Below are positions 25,474-34,860 of a DNA stretch of 55,411 nt, piece after piece. The stretch comes from Devosia insulae DS-56. Its GTDB lineage: Bacteria > Pseudomonadota > Alphaproteobacteria > Rhizobiales > Devosiaceae. Positions within the stretch are counted from its first letter, which is position 1; every line of letters begins with the position of its first letter. The position numbers and the translations under genes were made by a program. The notes beneath the pieces are model-generated. The model ran no database searches, was not told the DNA's origin, and saw nothing but the letters and a program-made list of their open reading frames with translations. Location: assembly GCF_000970465.2 (NCBI RefSeq), contig NZ_LAJE02000189.1, positions 1-55,411 on the forward strand, read 5' to 3'.

Positions 25474-25758
25474 ATGCACAACCAGCTTTTCCACGTCACT
25501 GCCGGACTGTCGCTGTGCCTGGCGATGATCGAACCGGCTGCCGCGGAAGTCGCCTCAACTGTCGGCTGCGCCGCCCAATCCGACGACCTCGCTTCCATCG
25601 ACGTGCTCGACGACTTTCCCCTTGATCCGGGCGGCAAGGCCAGCGACTGGCCGAGGTCCCTCCGCATGACGTACCTCGACGCTCAGGGGCGCTACGTCAC
25701 GGTCTACCACGACCCCGACTGGCAACGACGCCTGCGCCTGGCAAGCTGTCCGCTTTGA
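25474..25758 (+). CDS. Small secreted protein of unknown function
   Basis: A 94-residue protein with a signal peptide (MHNQLFHVTAGLSLCLAMIEPAAA, cleavage near AAA-EV). The mature part has two cysteines (VGCAAQ and the C-terminal ASCPL), suggesting one disulfide. Family unrecognised. GGAG overlapping the reductase stop precedes the ATG. It is not obviously similar to the secreted protein at 7409-7675, but both are small two-Cys exported proteins behind the same operator. Confidence 0.72.
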   Translation: MHNQLFHVTAGLSLCLAMIEPAAAEVASTVGCAAQSDDLASIDVLDDFPLDPGGKASDWPRSLRMTYLDAQGRYVTVYHDPDWQRRLRLASCPL

Positions 25759-25826
25759 CTGGCTGATGGAGCGTCGAGGCGGTGGGCGGAGGCAACGGGG
25801 TTTCGACGTCTGCCTTCGCCTCGGCG

Positions 25827-28277
25827 CTAGGGCGTTGCCTGGGCATTGGACTGTTGGTTGCCGGGAATACAGAAGCTGAAGGTCACGCCCGGTCCATCGT
25901 TAGGTTCCACCCACAGACGGCCCTGGTGACCTTCGATGATCGAGCGGCAGATTGACAGGCCCACGCCCATGCCGTTCGCCTTCGTCGTATAAAAGGGTTG
26001 GAACAGCTTCTCGATGGCGGCGGCTTCGATGCCCTTGCCGCAGTCGCGAACGGCGAGCTGGACGGACCCATCGTCGTTGAGGCCTGTCGTGACCAGCATC
26101 CTCCTGGGCCTATCCTGAACCTCGACCATTGCATCGCCCGCGTTGAGCAGCAGGTTCAGAATGACCTGCTGTAGTTGAACGCGATCGGCCAGCACGAGGG
26201 GAAGCGTCGTGGCGAGTTCGGTCCGGACCAGCGCCTGGCGCAGCCCAAGTTCGACGGAGGAAAGCGCGATGACCTCGCGTGTCGCGTCGTTGAGATCGAT
26301 CAGATCGCGGGTGGGAGTCTTGTTGGAGAGCAGCTCGCGCAGGTGCCTGATTACATCGGCGGCACGGCTTGCGTCCCGAATGGTCCGGCGAACCGTCTCG
26401 GTGGCACCGGCGACATCTGGCGGATCCGCAGCAAGAAATCGCGCGCTGGTGTTGGCGTTGGTCAGGATCCCGGTAAGCGGCTGGCTGACCTCGTGCGCAA
26501 TGGACGCGGTCATGGCGTTGAGCGTCGCCACCCGCGCCACGTGTGCAAGCTCCGCCTGCGACTGGCGTAAGCTCGTCTCCGTCCGGATGCTCTCGGTGAT
26601 GTCGCGGACGGAGCCGACGAAGTCGAGGTTGCGGACGCCCATTGCCCGCCCAGTGCTCTGAACGTACTTCACCCGCCCATCCGGCATCAGCAGGCGGTGC
26701 TCACTTTCGAAATCCACGCCGTTCCGCATCGCCGCTTCCACATGCTGCTGCACATGCTCGCGATCGTCGGGGTGCATCCGCTCCCAACCATGCTCGGCGG
26801 TAACGCCATTCGACGGGTCGTACTCCATGATGCGGTAGAGTTCGTCCGACCAGTAAACCTCGCCGGTTGCTGCCGTCCATTCGAAGGCGCCGGTACGACT
26901 TATCCGCTGACCCTGGGCCAGGAACGCCTCGCTGCGTTTGAGATCGGAATAGAGGGTCGCATTCTCCAGCGAGATCGCCGCCTGCGAAGCCAGCACCCCA
27001 AGCAGCCGCACTCGCTCGGCAGTGAATATGCGGGGAGCCGTTGAGTGCTCGAGATAGAGCACGCCGCTCAGTACGCCCTGATGCGACACCGGCAGGCAAG
27101 CGACCGAGCGCGGCCGCTGATGACCCACGGAGAATGGATTGCCCGGCGCCGGCACGGATGCATCATCCAGAACAATGGGCTGAGTGGTCAGGACAACCTG
27201 GCGGACGATGCTTTCCGGGGCACTCGCCGAGATTGGCTGCTGGCGCATCGTTACGTCGATCCGATCACCAACGACCAACGCCTCTGCGACGGCTTGATAG
27301 CCGCCATTGGTGGGCAGTACCAGAACTGCGCGGTCGGCTTCCGAATTCTCCAGTACGGTCCTGATCAGCCGCTCAATCAGCTTGGGCAGCTCGATCTCAC
27401 TCGAGATTGCGCGAGAGGTGCCGACGATGAGCGCCAGCAAATCGCCTCGCGCGACGCCGGTGTAAAGCCTGGCTGTTTCTGCAAGCAGCGCGGTCAGGAC
27501 AACTGTTGACGTGACCAGTGAAAACAGCCGGCCGCCATAGAAACCGACGGTGACTGAGCCGCCTCGCCTGAAGCCAATCAGCGCAGTGATGGCGAGCTCG
27601 ACGATCATGGCGAGGACGACAACCATCAGCCACTGGTCGATTGCCGCGCGCCGACGCACCCACAGCGCGAGGAGTGCAGCAGTGCAGATCAGCATCGTAA
27701 CGGCCGTCAGCCATTGCCCCTCTTCCGGGGTGAGAGGGGGCAGCAAGACAAGATAGACGACGCACGCCGCGAGGAACAAAGCTGCCGCGGCAATGAGAAC
27801 GGCAAGGATGTTCGCAGGCGAATGCGGACCGGCCCTGTCGCGGTCTCTTTCACGGAGCCAGACATAGGCGAAGGCGCCCACGGCAATGCCGAGGTGCCAC
27901 AACAGGTAGATTCTGAAATTGATGCGCAAGCTTTGGCCGGGCGCGTCAAACGGGTACAATGCCTCCGGAAACGTCACCCCGTGCGCAACGACCGCTGCAG
28001 CCGAGAAAAAGTAGCCACACGCCAGCGCCAAGAGCGCCCTCGAGCGGGTCACCGAGAAATGCGCGAGGAGCAGACCTGCGGTTATGAGGTCGGTGACAAA
28101 CAGCGTCGCATCGAGCGCAACGATGTACCCGCTGACCATTGGCAGTGGCAGTCCCGCAAAGGGGATGAGAGCCACCAAACCGAAGATCAGGAATGCAACC
28201 CCAGCAAGCGCCGCCCATGTCTGCCGCGGAGTTGGCGGCAGATGAGCCGACGAAATCTGAGGTTGCCCAGCGCCCAT
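25827..28277 (-). CDS. Membrane sensor histidine kinase (MASE4-like, GAF, PAS)
   Basis: An 816-residue kinase. About seven hydrophobic segments in residues 20-250 resemble a MASE-type integral-membrane sensor (MASE4-like). A GAF domain (about 290-450), PAS (about 465-580), HisKA (His in SIAHEVSQPLTG, about residue 594) and HATPase (N box LNLLLNAGDA, G box DCGKGIEAAA) follow. The kinase core is close to those at 1362-3818 and 8160-11408. No response regulator is adjacent, so it probably feeds the FixJ-type proteins elsewhere in region 1. A single operator copy lies about 197 bp upstream. ATG 28277 may not be the true start, but gives a full N-terminus. Confidence 0.92.
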   Translation of the reverse strand: MGAGQPQISSAHLPPTPRQTWAALAGVAFLIFGLVALIPFAGLPLPMVSGYIVALDATLFVTDLITAGLLLAHFSVTRSRALLALACGYFFSAAAVVAHGVTFPEALYPFDAPGQSLRINFRIYLLWHLGIAVGAFAYVWLRERDRDRAGPHSPANILAVLIAAAALFLAACVVYLVLLPPLTPEEGQWLTAVTMLICTAALLALWVRRRAAIDQWLMVVVLAMIVELAITALIGFRRGGSVTVGFYGGRLFSLVTSTVVLTALLAETARLYTGVARGDLLALIVGTSRAISSEIELPKLIERLIRTVLENSEADRAVLVLPTNGGYQAVAEALVVGDRIDVTMRQQPISASAPESIVRQVVLTTQPIVLDDASVPAPGNPFSVGHQRPRSVACLPVSHQGVLSGVLYLEHSTAPRIFTAERVRLLGVLASQAAISLENATLYSDLKRSEAFLAQGQRISRTGAFEWTAATGEVYWSDELYRIMEYDPSNGVTAEHGWERMHPDDREHVQQHVEAAMRNGVDFESEHRLLMPDGRVKYVQSTGRAMGVRNLDFVGSVRDITESIRTETSLRQSQAELAHVARVATLNAMTASIAHEVSQPLTGILTNANTSARFLAADPPDVAGATETVRRTIRDASRAADVIRHLRELLSNKTPTRDLIDLNDATREVIALSSVELGLRQALVRTELATTLPLVLADRVQLQQVILNLLLNAGDAMVEVQDRPRRMLVTTGLNDDGSVQLAVRDCGKGIEAAAIEKLFQPFYTTKANGMGVGLSICRSIIEGHQGRLWVEPNDGPGVTFSFCIPGNQQSNAQATP

Positions 28278-28473
28278 GTCACGTTGCTCGCGTCAGTTCG
28301 CACCAAGTGCAGAGGAGGTCAGTCCTGCCGGAATCGTGCGGCCTCGGTGCAGCACCCGCGCGATGTGGCGCAACAGGGTGTGACTCGTGCCGCTTTGAAT
28401 ATCCCACCACACGTCAGGTGCACCTATCATGACGTGAACGGGACGCTGCGCTGGCCACGTCGAAACTGCTATT

Positions 28474-28485
28474 GCACTTTGGTGT
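28474..28485 (-). promoter_or_regulatory. Recurrent operator copy upstream of the membrane kinase
   Basis: On the minus strand it reads ACACCAAAGTGC followed by AATAG, like the copies at 7753 and 15212. The partner 17 bp away is not conserved. Confidence 0.5.
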
Positions 28486-28524
28486 TGGTCACGGGAGCGC
28501 GCTGGAGAGGCTGTCGCCGCCAGG

Positions 28525-28622
28525 GAGCGGAGCCTGCAACTGACCGCCAATACCATACCCGCGCTGGTCTGGTCGGCGCGGCCGACGGCAGCTTCGCGTG
28601 CGGGGACTATCTGCGCGAGAGA
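28525..28622 (+). pseudogene. Decayed PAS-domain fragment of a sensor kinase
   Basis: The frame from 28525 encodes ERSLQLTANTIPALVWSAR, almost the same as ERNLQLTVDTIPALAWSAR in PAS 4 of the kinase at 8160-11408. After 28581 a frameshift continues the similarity (ADGS..., DYLRE). It lacks the rest of a gene and is on the opposite strand to the neighbouring kinase, so it is a relic of a duplicated kinase. Confidence 0.65.
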
Positions 28623-28717
28623 AGTAGACTTGACACCCCAAGGATACCCCAAGGTTTGATCTTAGGACCGACGTTACCTAATCACTTGAAAAGGCACAGC
28701 ATGTGTCGGTGGGGTTC

Positions 28718-28767
28718 CCAGATTGATAATCTGGGGGTCAGGAGTTCGAATCTCTTAGGGCGCGCCA
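28718..28767 (+). tRNA. tRNA 3' fragment (anticodon arm to CCA), apparent anticodon GAT (Ile)
   Basis: Bases 28718-28734 form a 5-bp anticodon stem with loop TTGATAA. A 5-nt variable region, a T arm with loop TTCGAAT (28740-28756), an acceptor 3' strand AGGGCGC, discriminator G and CCA (28765-28767) follow in exact tRNA spacing. The upstream DNA has no GCGCCCT acceptor partner and no D arm that pairs, so it is a 3' remnant and not a working tRNA. Such pieces are typically left at att sites of tRNA-integrating elements. Confidence 0.6.
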
Positions 28768-28830
28768 ATCCTTCTCCGAATGCTGACGCTGTGGTGCCGG
28801 GGCACCCGACCTCCGGATTGGTCCGGCCGG

Positions 28831-29898
<1,068 letters not shown>

Positions 29899-29927
29899 GG
29901 GTATTCCTTACTTACTGAGCCCGCCGG

Positions 29928-30842
29928 TCACTTCAGACCGGACATGGCAATGCCGCGGATGATCAGGCGCTGGAAGATGATGAAGAAGATGACGATCGGC
30001 ACGATCGAGAGCACCGACATGGCAAAGAGCTGGCCATAGGCGGAGACCGAATCCTGAGCGATGAAGCTGCGGAGTGCGAGCGGCACAGTGTAGTCGCGCA
30101 TGTCGTTCAAATAGACCAGTGGCCCGAGGAAATCCTCCCAGGTCCAGATGAAGGAGAAGATCGCCGCCGTCGCCATCGCCGGCACCGAGAGCGGCAGGAT
30201 GATGGCCCAGTAGATCTTGAACGGGTTGCAGCCGTCGATCATTGCCGCTTCGTCGAGATCGCGCGGCAACTGCCGGAAGAACTGCACCATGAGGAAAATG
30301 AAGAAGGCGTCGCCGGCCAGGAAGCGCGGCACGATCAGCGGTAGGTAAGAGTCGACCCAGCCGGCCTTGAGGAACAGGATATACTGGGGGATGAGGACGA
30401 CGTGGTAGGGGATCATCAGCGTCATCATCATGAGTGCGAACCAGATGTTCTTGCCGGAGAACTCGAGCCGCGCGAACGCATAGGCGGCGAACGAGCACGA
30501 GATGACGTTGCCGATGACGCTGAGCACGGTGACGAAGGTCGAGTTGAGGAAGAAGCGGGTGAAGCTCACGGCCATGGCGTTCCAGCCGGCGGTGTAGTTT
30601 TCCCAGCGGAGTTCCGATGGCCAGAGGCCGAGATTGCCGAAGATCTGGTTGTCCGGCTTCAGCGAGGACGCCAGCATCCAGATCAGGGGATAGATCATCA
30701 CCAGTGAGGTGATGATCAGGAAAATGTGCTTCAGGAGCGCCGCGCGCTTGCCGCGCCTGGCCCGCTCTTCGCGGATCGCGGCGGCGATCTGGGCGGTTGT
30801 GGGGTGTGTTGGAGCAGCGCCGACGAGGGTGGTATCGGCCAT
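29928..30842 (-). CDS. ABC sugar transporter permease (second permease, MalG-like)
   Basis: A 304-residue inner-membrane protein with about six hydrophobic segments. The EAA coupling motif reads LDEAAMIDGCNPFKIYWAIILP, where it docks to the ATPase. The unusually long polar N-terminus (residues 1-35) precedes the first membrane segment. It starts 3 bp after the partner permease's stop. Confidence 0.93.
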   Translation of the reverse strand: MADTTLVGAAPTHPTTAQIAAAIREERARRGKRAALLKHIFLIITSLVMIYPLIWMLASSLKPDNQIFGNLGLWPSELRWENYTAGWNAMAVSFTRFFLNSTFVTVLSVIGNVISCSFAAYAFARLEFSGKNIWFALMMMTLMIPYHVVLIPQYILFLKAGWVDSYLPLIVPRFLAGDAFFIFLMVQFFRQLPRDLDEAAMIDGCNPFKIYWAIILPLSVPAMATAAIFSFIWTWEDFLGPLVYLNDMRDYTVPLALRSFIAQDSVSAYGQLFAMSVLSIVPIVIFFIIFQRLIIRGIAMSGLK

Positions 30843-30845
30843 GGC

Positions 30846-31736
30846 TCAGCTCCGCTCGTTCTCGTAGTGGACCCAGTATTTGGAGGTCCAGAAGGCGACG
30901 GCGGTGAAGACCGCAATGATCAGGAGGAGCACCCAGGCGAGGGCAGAGGCGTAGCCCATGCGGAAGTACGAGAAGGCCTCGTTGTAAAGGTAGACGGTGA
31001 AGAACAGCAGCGAGTCGAGGGGGGCGCCCTTGCCGCCGGAGATGACGAAGGCGCCCGAAAAACTCTTGAAGGCCTCGATCATCTGGAGGACCAGATTGAA
31101 GAAGATGACCGGGGCGAGCAGCGGCAGGGTGATGGCGAAGAAGCGCCTGAACTTGCCCGCGGCGTCGATCTCGGCCGCCTCGTAAAGCTCCTGCGGGATG
31201 GCGCGGAGGCCGGCGAGGAAAATCAGCATGGGCGAGCCGAACTGCCAGACGGCCAGCACGATAAGGGTAGTCAGCGAGTAGCGCGGGTCGGAGAGCCAGT
31301 TGGGGCCATCGACGCCGACGACGCCGAGCAGCGTGTTGACGAGCCCGTCATTCTCGAACAGTTGCCGCCACAGCACCGCGACGGCGATCGAGCCACCGAG
31401 GATCGAGGGCAGATAGAACAGCGCCCGGTACCAACCGATGGCGCGCACGCCCCTGTCGAGGATCATCGCCACGGCGAGGGCGAAAACGAGCTTGGCCGGC
31501 ACGGAGATGACGACGAAACTGAAAGTGACCGAGAGCGCTTTCCAGAAGCGTCGGTCCTTGACCATGAACTCGTAGTTCTCGAGCCCGATCCAGCTGGGCG
31601 CGGCCACGGCGTCATAGTCGGTGAAGCTCAGGTAGAGCGACGAGACGATTGGCCCGACGGCGAGCGCGAAAAAGCCGATGAGCCACGGCAACAGGAATGT
31701 GTAGCCGGCGAGATTGCGGCGGATGAACTTGTTCAT
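30846..31736 (-). CDS. ABC sugar transporter permease (first permease, MalF-like)
   Basis: A 296-residue protein beginning MNKFIRRNLAGYTFLLPWLIG with about six membrane segments. The EAA motif is ELYEAAEIDAAGKFRRFFAITLP. It pairs with the permease at 29928-30842 to form the channel. A hairpin separates it from the binding protein gene. Confidence 0.93.
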   Translation of the reverse strand: MNKFIRRNLAGYTFLLPWLIGFFALAVGPIVSSLYLSFTDYDAVAAPSWIGLENYEFMVKDRRFWKALSVTFSFVVISVPAKLVFALAVAMILDRGVRAIGWYRALFYLPSILGGSIAVAVLWRQLFENDGLVNTLLGVVGVDGPNWLSDPRYSLTTLIVLAVWQFGSPMLIFLAGLRAIPQELYEAAEIDAAGKFRRFFAITLPLLAPVIFFNLVLQMIEAFKSFSGAFVISGGKGAPLDSLLFFTVYLYNEAFSYFRMGYASALAWVLLLIIAVFTAVAFWTSKYWVHYENERS

Positions 31737-31761
31737 GCGGCTCCTACTCCTCGAGGCAGCG

Positions 31762-31788
31762 GGCCCGCCAAGTCAGGCTCGGCGGGCC
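31762..31788 (-). terminator. Hairpin between binding-protein and permease genes
   Basis: GGCCCGCC (31762-31769) pairs perfectly with GGCGGGCC (31781-31788). It lies in the 61-bp gap after the binding protein gene. No T tract: probably a 3'-end stabiliser raising binding protein over permease levels. Confidence 0.5.
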
Positions 31789-31797
31789 GGAGTGGGC

Positions 31798-33096
31798 TTA
31801 CTTCGCGCGCTGCAGGATCGCCGCAGCTTCGTCCAACCACTGCTGGGCAGCGTCTTCGATCGACATCTGGCCCAGCAGCACGGCGACAGCGCTGCGCTGC
31901 TCGAACGCTTCCTCGAGCTCGCGGACGCCGGCCGGCGCCGGCGGCGCGAGCGGCGCAACGTGCGCCTGGATGGCGTCGAAATAGGCCACCGAGACAGCCT
32001 CGATCTCGCTGAGCTTGGGCTCAAGTGCGGCACGGACATCGGACTGCTGCGGGATGCCGCGTTCGAGCCCGAGCACGGCCGTCATATCCGGATCGTTGAC
32101 GAAGGCGTTCATGTAGGCGAGCGCCGCATCGTCGTCGGTCGAATCGCGGCTCAGGCAGATGAACTGGCTCGGCTGGATCGACTGGCCGGGCTTGCCGTCC
32201 TTCAGATGCGGGCGCATTCCGGCGCCGAGCTTGTCCTGCGTCAGCGCCTGCGTGCCGACGATCTGGTTCGACCAGGCGTAGGAGATGGCAGACTTGCCGG
32301 TGACGATGCCCATCTTGTCGAGGTCGGCCATGCCGGCGATGGCCGCCGAGTCCTCGGCCGAGGGCGTGGCGCCGGCGTCGCGCATATCCTTCCACAGGTT
32401 CCAGTAGTCGACGAGAATGTCGGCGCCGAAGGCGAGTTCGCCGGCCTCCGTGAACTGGTTGAGGAAGCCGCGCTGGCCGCAATAGACGCCGAAGCCGCCC
32501 CAGTCTGCAGTGAGGTCGTCGGTGCCCTTTGGTCCACCCTTTTCTCCAATCTTGAGGGCGATCGTCTTGATGTCGTCGTAGGTCCAGAGGATCGGATCGG
32601 TGTCGATACCGGCTTCCTCGAACAGGCGAGTGTTGTAGAGCGTTGCCATCGAGTTGGCGCCGATGGTGAGCCCGTAGAACTTGCCGCGGAAGGTGCCGGC
32701 GGCGATGCCGCTCGGGTCGATCTTCGAGGTGTCGATCTTGCCGGCGGCGACCGCCTCGTCGAGCGGCTTCAGCGTGCCCTTGTCGACATATTCGAGCATG
32801 TTGCCGTAGCCGTTCTGGATCACGTCCGGCATGTTGCCGCCGGCGATCTGGGTAGTGAGCTTGGTGAAATAGTCATTGAAGCCGACGGTCTCGCCTTCGA
32901 CGGCGATGCCGGGGTTTTTGCCGTTGAAGATCTCGATGACGGCAAAGGTGCGCTTGTCGCGTTCCGGGTTACCCCACCAGAAATGGCGGATGCGCTTGTC
33001 CTGGGCAAATGCGACCCCGCCCATCGCCGAGGCGAGCGCGGTGCTGCCGGCGAGGCCGGCGGTGCCCTTGAGGAATGTTCTGCGGCTGAAAGTCAT
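31798..33096 (-). CDS. Tat-exported ABC sugar-binding protein
   Basis: A 432-residue periplasmic solute-binding protein of the CUT1 family. The signal MTFSRRTFLKGTAGLAGSTALASA has the twin-arginine pattern. The mature domain has the usual two-lobe pattern (HFWWGNPERDKRTFAVIEIF start, GANSMATLYNTRLFEEAGI). The GGGAGG eight bases before ATG 33096 fixes the start; the open frame extends to 33540 without meaning. The ligand is unknown, probably a glycoside or oligosaccharide given the hydrolase upstream. Confidence 0.93.
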   Translation of the reverse strand: MTFSRRTFLKGTAGLAGSTALASAMGGVAFAQDKRIRHFWWGNPERDKRTFAVIEIFNGKNPGIAVEGETVGFNDYFTKLTTQIAGGNMPDVIQNGYGNMLEYVDKGTLKPLDEAVAAGKIDTSKIDPSGIAAGTFRGKFYGLTIGANSMATLYNTRLFEEAGIDTDPILWTYDDIKTIALKIGEKGGPKGTDDLTADWGGFGVYCGQRGFLNQFTEAGELAFGADILVDYWNLWKDMRDAGATPSAEDSAAIAGMADLDKMGIVTGKSAISYAWSNQIVGTQALTQDKLGAGMRPHLKDGKPGQSIQPSQFICLSRDSTDDDAALAYMNAFVNDPDMTAVLGLERGIPQQSDVRAALEPKLSEIEAVSVAYFDAIQAHVAPLAPPAPAGVRELEEAFEQRSAVAVLLGQMSIEDAAQQWLDEAAAILQRAK

Positions 33097-33119
33097 GTGT
33101 AGTCCTCCCGTGTTGATGT

Positions 33120-34814
33120 TCAGTCTGAATACGTCGGCGCAACCAGGCCGGGCTGGCGTACGCTCGCCAGTTCCCCGCCCGAAAACTCCAGTTGCTCGTT
33201 GGCCGCGACACGAAACGGCAGCTCCACTCCGCCGATCCTGAGGCTGCCCTCGATGGTGTTGACGCTCATGCCGATGAGCGAGCGCAGGTTTCCGGCGCGG
33301 TCGGTGACGATCCGCACCCCTCGCGGCGCTTCGAACAGCAGCGCGCCGTCTCGAAACGCAGAACTCGCTTCGGCAGTGTTGACGAGCTCGAAGCGCACGC
33401 CATCGATGGTCCGCGCATAAGCCGTATGGTGGCTGACATCGCGATGCTCGATCTGCTGCGGGGTGAGTCCCGTGAACCACAGCGTCCCGTCCGGCCGAGG
33501 CAGGATCCCGCTCAGCCGCTCGACGAAATCGATCAGGCAAAGGATTGCCGGCGAATAGGCCTCGGTGAAGCCGACGCGGCCGGTGAACGGGTCCAGCGTT
33601 TGCGCGAAGCGCTCCGCCTTGAACAGCGCCGACAGCGTCGCCTGCATCGCCCAGGTGAGTTCGACATATCGTCCGTGATGTTCGAACGCATGCGGCGCGC
33701 GGATCAGGCTGAGCATGTTCGACGGCCCGGCCCAGCTGTTGTAGTCATAAGCCGGAGTGAACCGTGGGTCGTCGAGCGCGATCGAGGTGAATGGGAATTT
33801 GGCGAAGAATTTCCGCGTGTTGAGCAGGTAACGATGCAGCGCCTGCTCGAACAACGCAGCGTCGCCGATCTCACAGGCAAGGACGCGCAGCAGCACGTCC
33901 GATTGCACACGAACGTGTCGCCCGTTGCGGTCGAGATCGTAGAACATCCCGTCGTCGCGATCGAAGCAATGCGCAAACAGCGCCTCGATGCTCTGCTCGG
34001 CTCTGTCCCGCCAGCCCTCGCCGTTCTCGCCCAATTCTTCAGCGATCCGCGCCAGGTAGACCCGCTGGCAGGCGACATTGGCGGTGAGATCGGGCGCGAC
34101 GAAGGGCAGGATCGGGTTGTCCGGATCGTATCGCTTGGGATCGTTGCCGAACGGGCTGTCCGGCACGTGCCAGAAGCGGGGGCTGAGGTCGTGGCCGGTG
34201 TCGTAAGTGCAGAACGCTTCGACCCCACCGGTGCCGCGCGTATCGCGCCATGCCGCGAGCCAGGCGTCGTTGCGCACCATCGCCGCATACATGCGACGGA
34301 GGAAGTCCGTGTTCCGGCCGTTCGTGGCGTAGTGCGTCCAGACGCTGCGGGCGAACGGGGTAACGAGCTGGATCTGCGCGAAAGCCGGCCCGCTGGCGGT
34401 CAGCTTGTAGGGGAACAGCCCGTCGTCCCGCTGTTGCTCGGCGAAGCACGCGAAGGTGGCTTCGGCGATCGACGGCAGGAAACGCGACAGCAATTCGGCA
34501 TTGATGCTGCCGGTGCTCTCTATCCAGCACCCCAGATAGATGCCGCCCTCATGCAGGATCGGTCGCTCGCTGGCGGCCGGCTTGATGCAACTGAATAGCT
34601 CGCGGACGGCGCGCCAGTACTGCCGCTCCATCGCCGCCGACGAGGCCGCAAAACGCACGCCGGACCGGCGCCACTCTTCGAGCGGCGCGGAAGCCGAAGC
34701 ATCGCCGACCACGCCGATGCTCTCGGCGACTTCGGCGGCTCGGAGCCTCCCCAACAAATCGGCAGCGGCAAACGACAATGCGGTACGTACCTCTTCCCAA
34801 TATCGTTCCGGCAC
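33120..34814 (-). CDS. Six-hairpin (alpha/alpha)6 glycoside hydrolase-like protein
   Basis: A 564-residue cytoplasmic protein with the helix-rich pattern of (alpha/alpha)6 glycosidases (MGH1/GH63/trehalase-like). Typical segments are EQQRDDGLFPYKLTASGPAF, FCTYDTGHDLSPRFW, DLTANVACQRVYLARIAEEL and YDYNSWAGPSNMLSL. A beta-sandwich C-terminal domain follows (about 470-564). Catalytic acids cannot be assigned with confidence. The start is GTG 34814; no strong ribosome binding site is seen. Located between the oxygenase and the binding protein, it probably acts on the imported sugar. Confidence 0.75.
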   Translation of the reverse strand: MPERYWEEVRTALSFAAADLLGRLRAAEVAESIGVVGDASASAPLEEWRRSGVRFAASSAAMERQYWRAVRELFSCIKPAASERPILHEGGIYLGCWIESTGSINAELLSRFLPSIAEATFACFAEQQRDDGLFPYKLTASGPAFAQIQLVTPFARSVWTHYATNGRNTDFLRRMYAAMVRNDAWLAAWRDTRGTGGVEAFCTYDTGHDLSPRFWHVPDSPFGNDPKRYDPDNPILPFVAPDLTANVACQRVYLARIAEELGENGEGWRDRAEQSIEALFAHCFDRDDGMFYDLDRNGRHVRVQSDVLLRVLACEIGDAALFEQALHRYLLNTRKFFAKFPFTSIALDDPRFTPAYDYNSWAGPSNMLSLIRAPHAFEHHGRYVELTWAMQATLSALFKAERFAQTLDPFTGRVGFTEAYSPAILCLIDFVERLSGILPRPDGTLWFTGLTPQQIEHRDVSHHTAYARTIDGVRFELVNTAEASSAFRDGALLFEAPRGVRIVTDRAGNLRSLIGMSVNTIEGSLRIGGVELPFRVAANEQLEFSGGELASVRQPGLVAPTYSD

Positions 34815-34826
34815 GTTGGCCGGAGA

Positions 34827-34848
34827 GGCGTCGCGTTAGCGCGACGCC
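34827..34848 (-). terminator. Perfect hairpin between oxygenase and glycosidase genes
   Basis: GGCGTCGCG (34827-34835), loop TTAG, CGCGACGCC (34840-34848): a perfect 9-bp stem in a 46-bp gap within the operon. No T tract follows on either strand, so attenuation or RNA stability is more likely than full termination. Confidence 0.5.
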
Positions 34849-34860
34849 GGGTCGTTATTG

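Larger units (their letters stand above)
28278..28830. other. Junction region between the regulon and the transporter operons
   Basis: This 553-bp stretch holds no intact gene. It contains an operator copy (28474-28485), a decayed PAS-domain fragment (28525-28622) and a tRNA 3' fragment (28718-28767). The mixture of relics suggests past recombination. Confidence 0.7.

Noticed and set aside
24069-25667. Minus-strand open frame of 532 codons opposite the isochorismatase and FMN reductase
   Set aside because: Antisense shadow of two genes with intact catalytic motifs and start signals.
28690-28767. Complete tRNA gene
   Set aside because: The 3' half is tRNA-like, but the 5' acceptor strand and D arm do not pair with it.
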